Assembly (NCBI GenBank): GCA_005792285.1 | Contig: SXSI01000036.1 | Span: 1 to 45,706 of the forward strand | Length of the DNA: 45,706 bases | Direction of reading: 5' to 3' | DNA from: Bacteroidota bacterium | GTDB lineage: Bacteria > Bacteroidota > Ignavibacteria > UBA10030 > UBA8401 | Shown here: one piece after another, positions 44,625 to 45,706 of the stretch | Numbering within the stretch: the first letter of the stretch is position 1 | Layout of the letters: the number at the start of each line of letters is the position of its first letter | The notes under the pieces: model-generated | Database searches by the model: none | What the model saw: the letters and a program-made list of their open reading frames with translations, nothing else | Told to the model about the DNA's origin: nothing | Made by a program: the position numbers and the translations under genes

Positions 44625-45706
44625 ATGAAAAAACTAATACTAGTTTTTTTGGTTTCAATTAATTTTATTTATTCTCAAGTTGGAATTGGAACAACTACTC
44701 CAGCTTCTACATCGCTACTTGATGTAACCAGTACAACAAAAGGATTTCTTGTGCCAAGAATGACAGCAACTCAAAAAGATGCAATCACTTCTCCAGCAAC
44801 TGGATTATTAATTTACCAAACAGATGGCACGGCAGGATTTTATTATTATACTGGAAGTGCTTGGATTAGTTTAACTTCTTCATCTGTTGCAGTAACAGGA
44901 TTAGATGGATTAAGTGATGCAAAAGTTGGAGGAAGTAATTTTGCTGGTGGATTATTACTCGGTCATCAGGGTACTGGTACGCTGTCTTATGCAAATTATA
45001 ATACAGGTGTTGGTGAATATGGCACATTAAGATCTATTACTAATGGTGATAATAATTCTGCTTTTGGATATCAAGCACTTGAATCTAACACTATTGGGAG
45101 TAGTAATAATGCATTTGGTTTTCGAGCGCTTCAATCTAATACATCAGGTAATAATAATATTGCTAATGGAGATTATTCTCTAAACTCTAACACCACCGGA
45201 AGTGATAATATTGCCAACGGGGTTTTTGCACTTAGATCTAATACCACTGGAGGTTTTAATATTGCCTACGGAGGTGAAGCACTTAGATTTAATACCACTG
45301 GAACTTCTAGCACAGCAATTGGTTATATGGCACTTTATAACAATACTACAGGATATGCTAACACAGCAATTGGTTATAGTTCTGGATCAACTGTTACGAC
45401 AGGAGTAAATATAACACTTTTAGGACATGATGCAGAACCATCAACAGCAACTGCAGTAAATCAAATTACACTCGGCGATGCCGCAATTTCTTCACTTCGC
45501 TGTCAAGTAACATCGATTACTTCATTATCAGATAAAAGAGATAAACAAAATATTACAAAGATTACTGAAGGAATTGATTTTGTAAAAAAATTAAATCCAG
45601 TAACATTTGAGTGGAATACAAGAGACAAAGCAAAAGTTGGAATTAAAGCAGCTGGTTTTATTGCACAGGAATTATTGGAGCTTCAAAATAATTCTGCAAT
45701 TGGTAA
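44625..45706 (+). CDS. Exported tail-fibre-domain surface protein with S74-type chaperone end, 3' truncated
   Basis: About 360 residues are visible and the frame runs off the window end. A signal peptide (residues 1-18, FIYSQ) is followed by '[19 protein letters not shown]' and '[15 protein letters not shown]', a module common in Bacteroidota surface proteins. Seven tandem 17-residue units (pattern A-x-G-x-x-AL-x-SNTTG-x-x-N-x) follow, resembling YadA-like head repeats. '[14 protein letters not shown]' and 'AAGFIAQEL' then mark the start of an intramolecular chaperone (Peptidase_S74) that trimerises and often cleaves itself. It is probably a trimeric adhesin or fibre on the cell surface. No phage genes accompany it. 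Confidence 0.87.
   Translation, partial: MKKLILVFLVSINFIYSQVGIGTTTPASTSLLDVTSTTKGFLVPRMTATQKDAITSPATGLLIYQTDGTAGFYYYTGSAWISLTSSSVAVTGLDGLSDAKVGGSNFAGGLLLGHQGTGTLSYANYNTGVGEYGTLRSITNGDNNSAFGYQALESNTIGSSNNAFGFRALQSNTSGNNNIANGDYSLNSNTTGSDNIANGVFALRSNTTGGFNIAYGGEALRFNTTGTSSTAIGYMALYNNTTGYANTAIGYSSGSTVTTGVNITLLGHDAEPSTATAVNQITLGDAAISSLRCQVTSITSLSDKRDKQNITKITEGIDFVKKLNPVTFEWNTRDKAKVGIKAAGFIAQELLELQNNSAIG
45009..45386 (+). repeat. Seven 51-bp coding repeats in the surface-protein gene
   Basis: Units begin at 45009, 45060, 45111, 45162, 45213, 45264 and 45315, with a partial unit at 45366. Each encodes 17 residues built around ALxSNTTG. The later units are more alike at DNA level (repeated 'TCTAATACCACTGGA'-type stretches), so copy number could vary by recombination or slippage. 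Confidence 0.85.

Noticed and set aside
45009-45386. CRISPR-like repeat array
   Set aside because: The repeats are contiguous without spacers, diverge gradually, and code for 17-residue units within one long frame.
44625-45706. Prophage tail-fibre region
   Set aside because: A signal peptide, lack of phage neighbours and the Bacteroidota-style N-terminal module point to a cell-surface protein; the sequence beyond the window could change this.

Overview
The window is strongly AT-rich and densely coding, with short intergenic gaps, many stop/start overlaps and operons on both strands. Several features point to the Bacteroidota/Ignavibacteriota side of the FCB group. These are a close match to the Bacteroidota-type -33/-7 promoter in front of the class I aldolase, a GlcN6P-deaminase/LmbE fusion of the kind known from Bacteroidota, a DUF4905-like protein, a membrane ETF:quinone-type Fe-S oxidoreductase, and a surface protein with a tail-fibre/S74 chaperone end. 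Shine-Dalgarno sequences are weak or absent before most genes, although two genes have a perfect AGGAGG. I infer an Ignavibacteria-like, low-GC member from protein character only; no marker gene was compared.

Left part (1-11 kb): a 5'-truncated uvrA and a small membrane protein converge on a sensor kinase/purA pair. A MerR regulator diverges from purA. Then come tRNA-Pro(GGG) on the minus strand and a plus-strand run of a secreted L,D-transpeptidase-like protein, a penicillin-acylase-family hydrolase and pyruvate kinase.

Middle part (11-26.9 kb): a minus-strand block holds a 48-residue membrane peptide, a NagB-LmbE fusion, a geranylgeranyl-reductase-like flavoprotein with its ferredoxin, and an HU-type protein. 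A plus-strand block of hypothetical-obgE-ruvB follows. Next is a minus-strand unit of a DUF4905-like protein, an EMO-type oxidoreductase and a 66-residue protein. A plus-strand run follows: histidine ammonia-lyase, a DUF3108 protein, a CPBP protease, CdsA and an SDR.

Decay zone (26.9-28.1 kb): a short stretch resembling the C-terminus of cytochrome c nitrite reductase, a CAU-anticodon tRNA, a palindromic GC-richer repeat, and an msrA gene with two in-frame TAA codons lie side by side.

Right part (28.2-45.7 kb): a Spy-like lipoprotein with a clear terminator; a 1190-residue fused flavo-iron-sulfur oxidoreductase; a barrel-like protein; an RlmI-like methyltransferase; an operon of class I aldolase, HAD phosphatase (apparently starting at AUA), Gfo/Idh oxidoreductase and CCA-adding-type enzyme; a complete TolC/MacA/ATPase/two-permease export operon; and the beginning of a repeat-containing surface protein cut by the window end.

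No transposase, CRISPR array, phage block or defence island was seen. Most of the window is housekeeping. The items most worth a second look are the fused oxidoreductase, the AUA-start HAD gene, the altered active-site residue in the NagB-LmbE fusion, the ferredoxin/geranylgeranyl-reductase pair and the decay zone.
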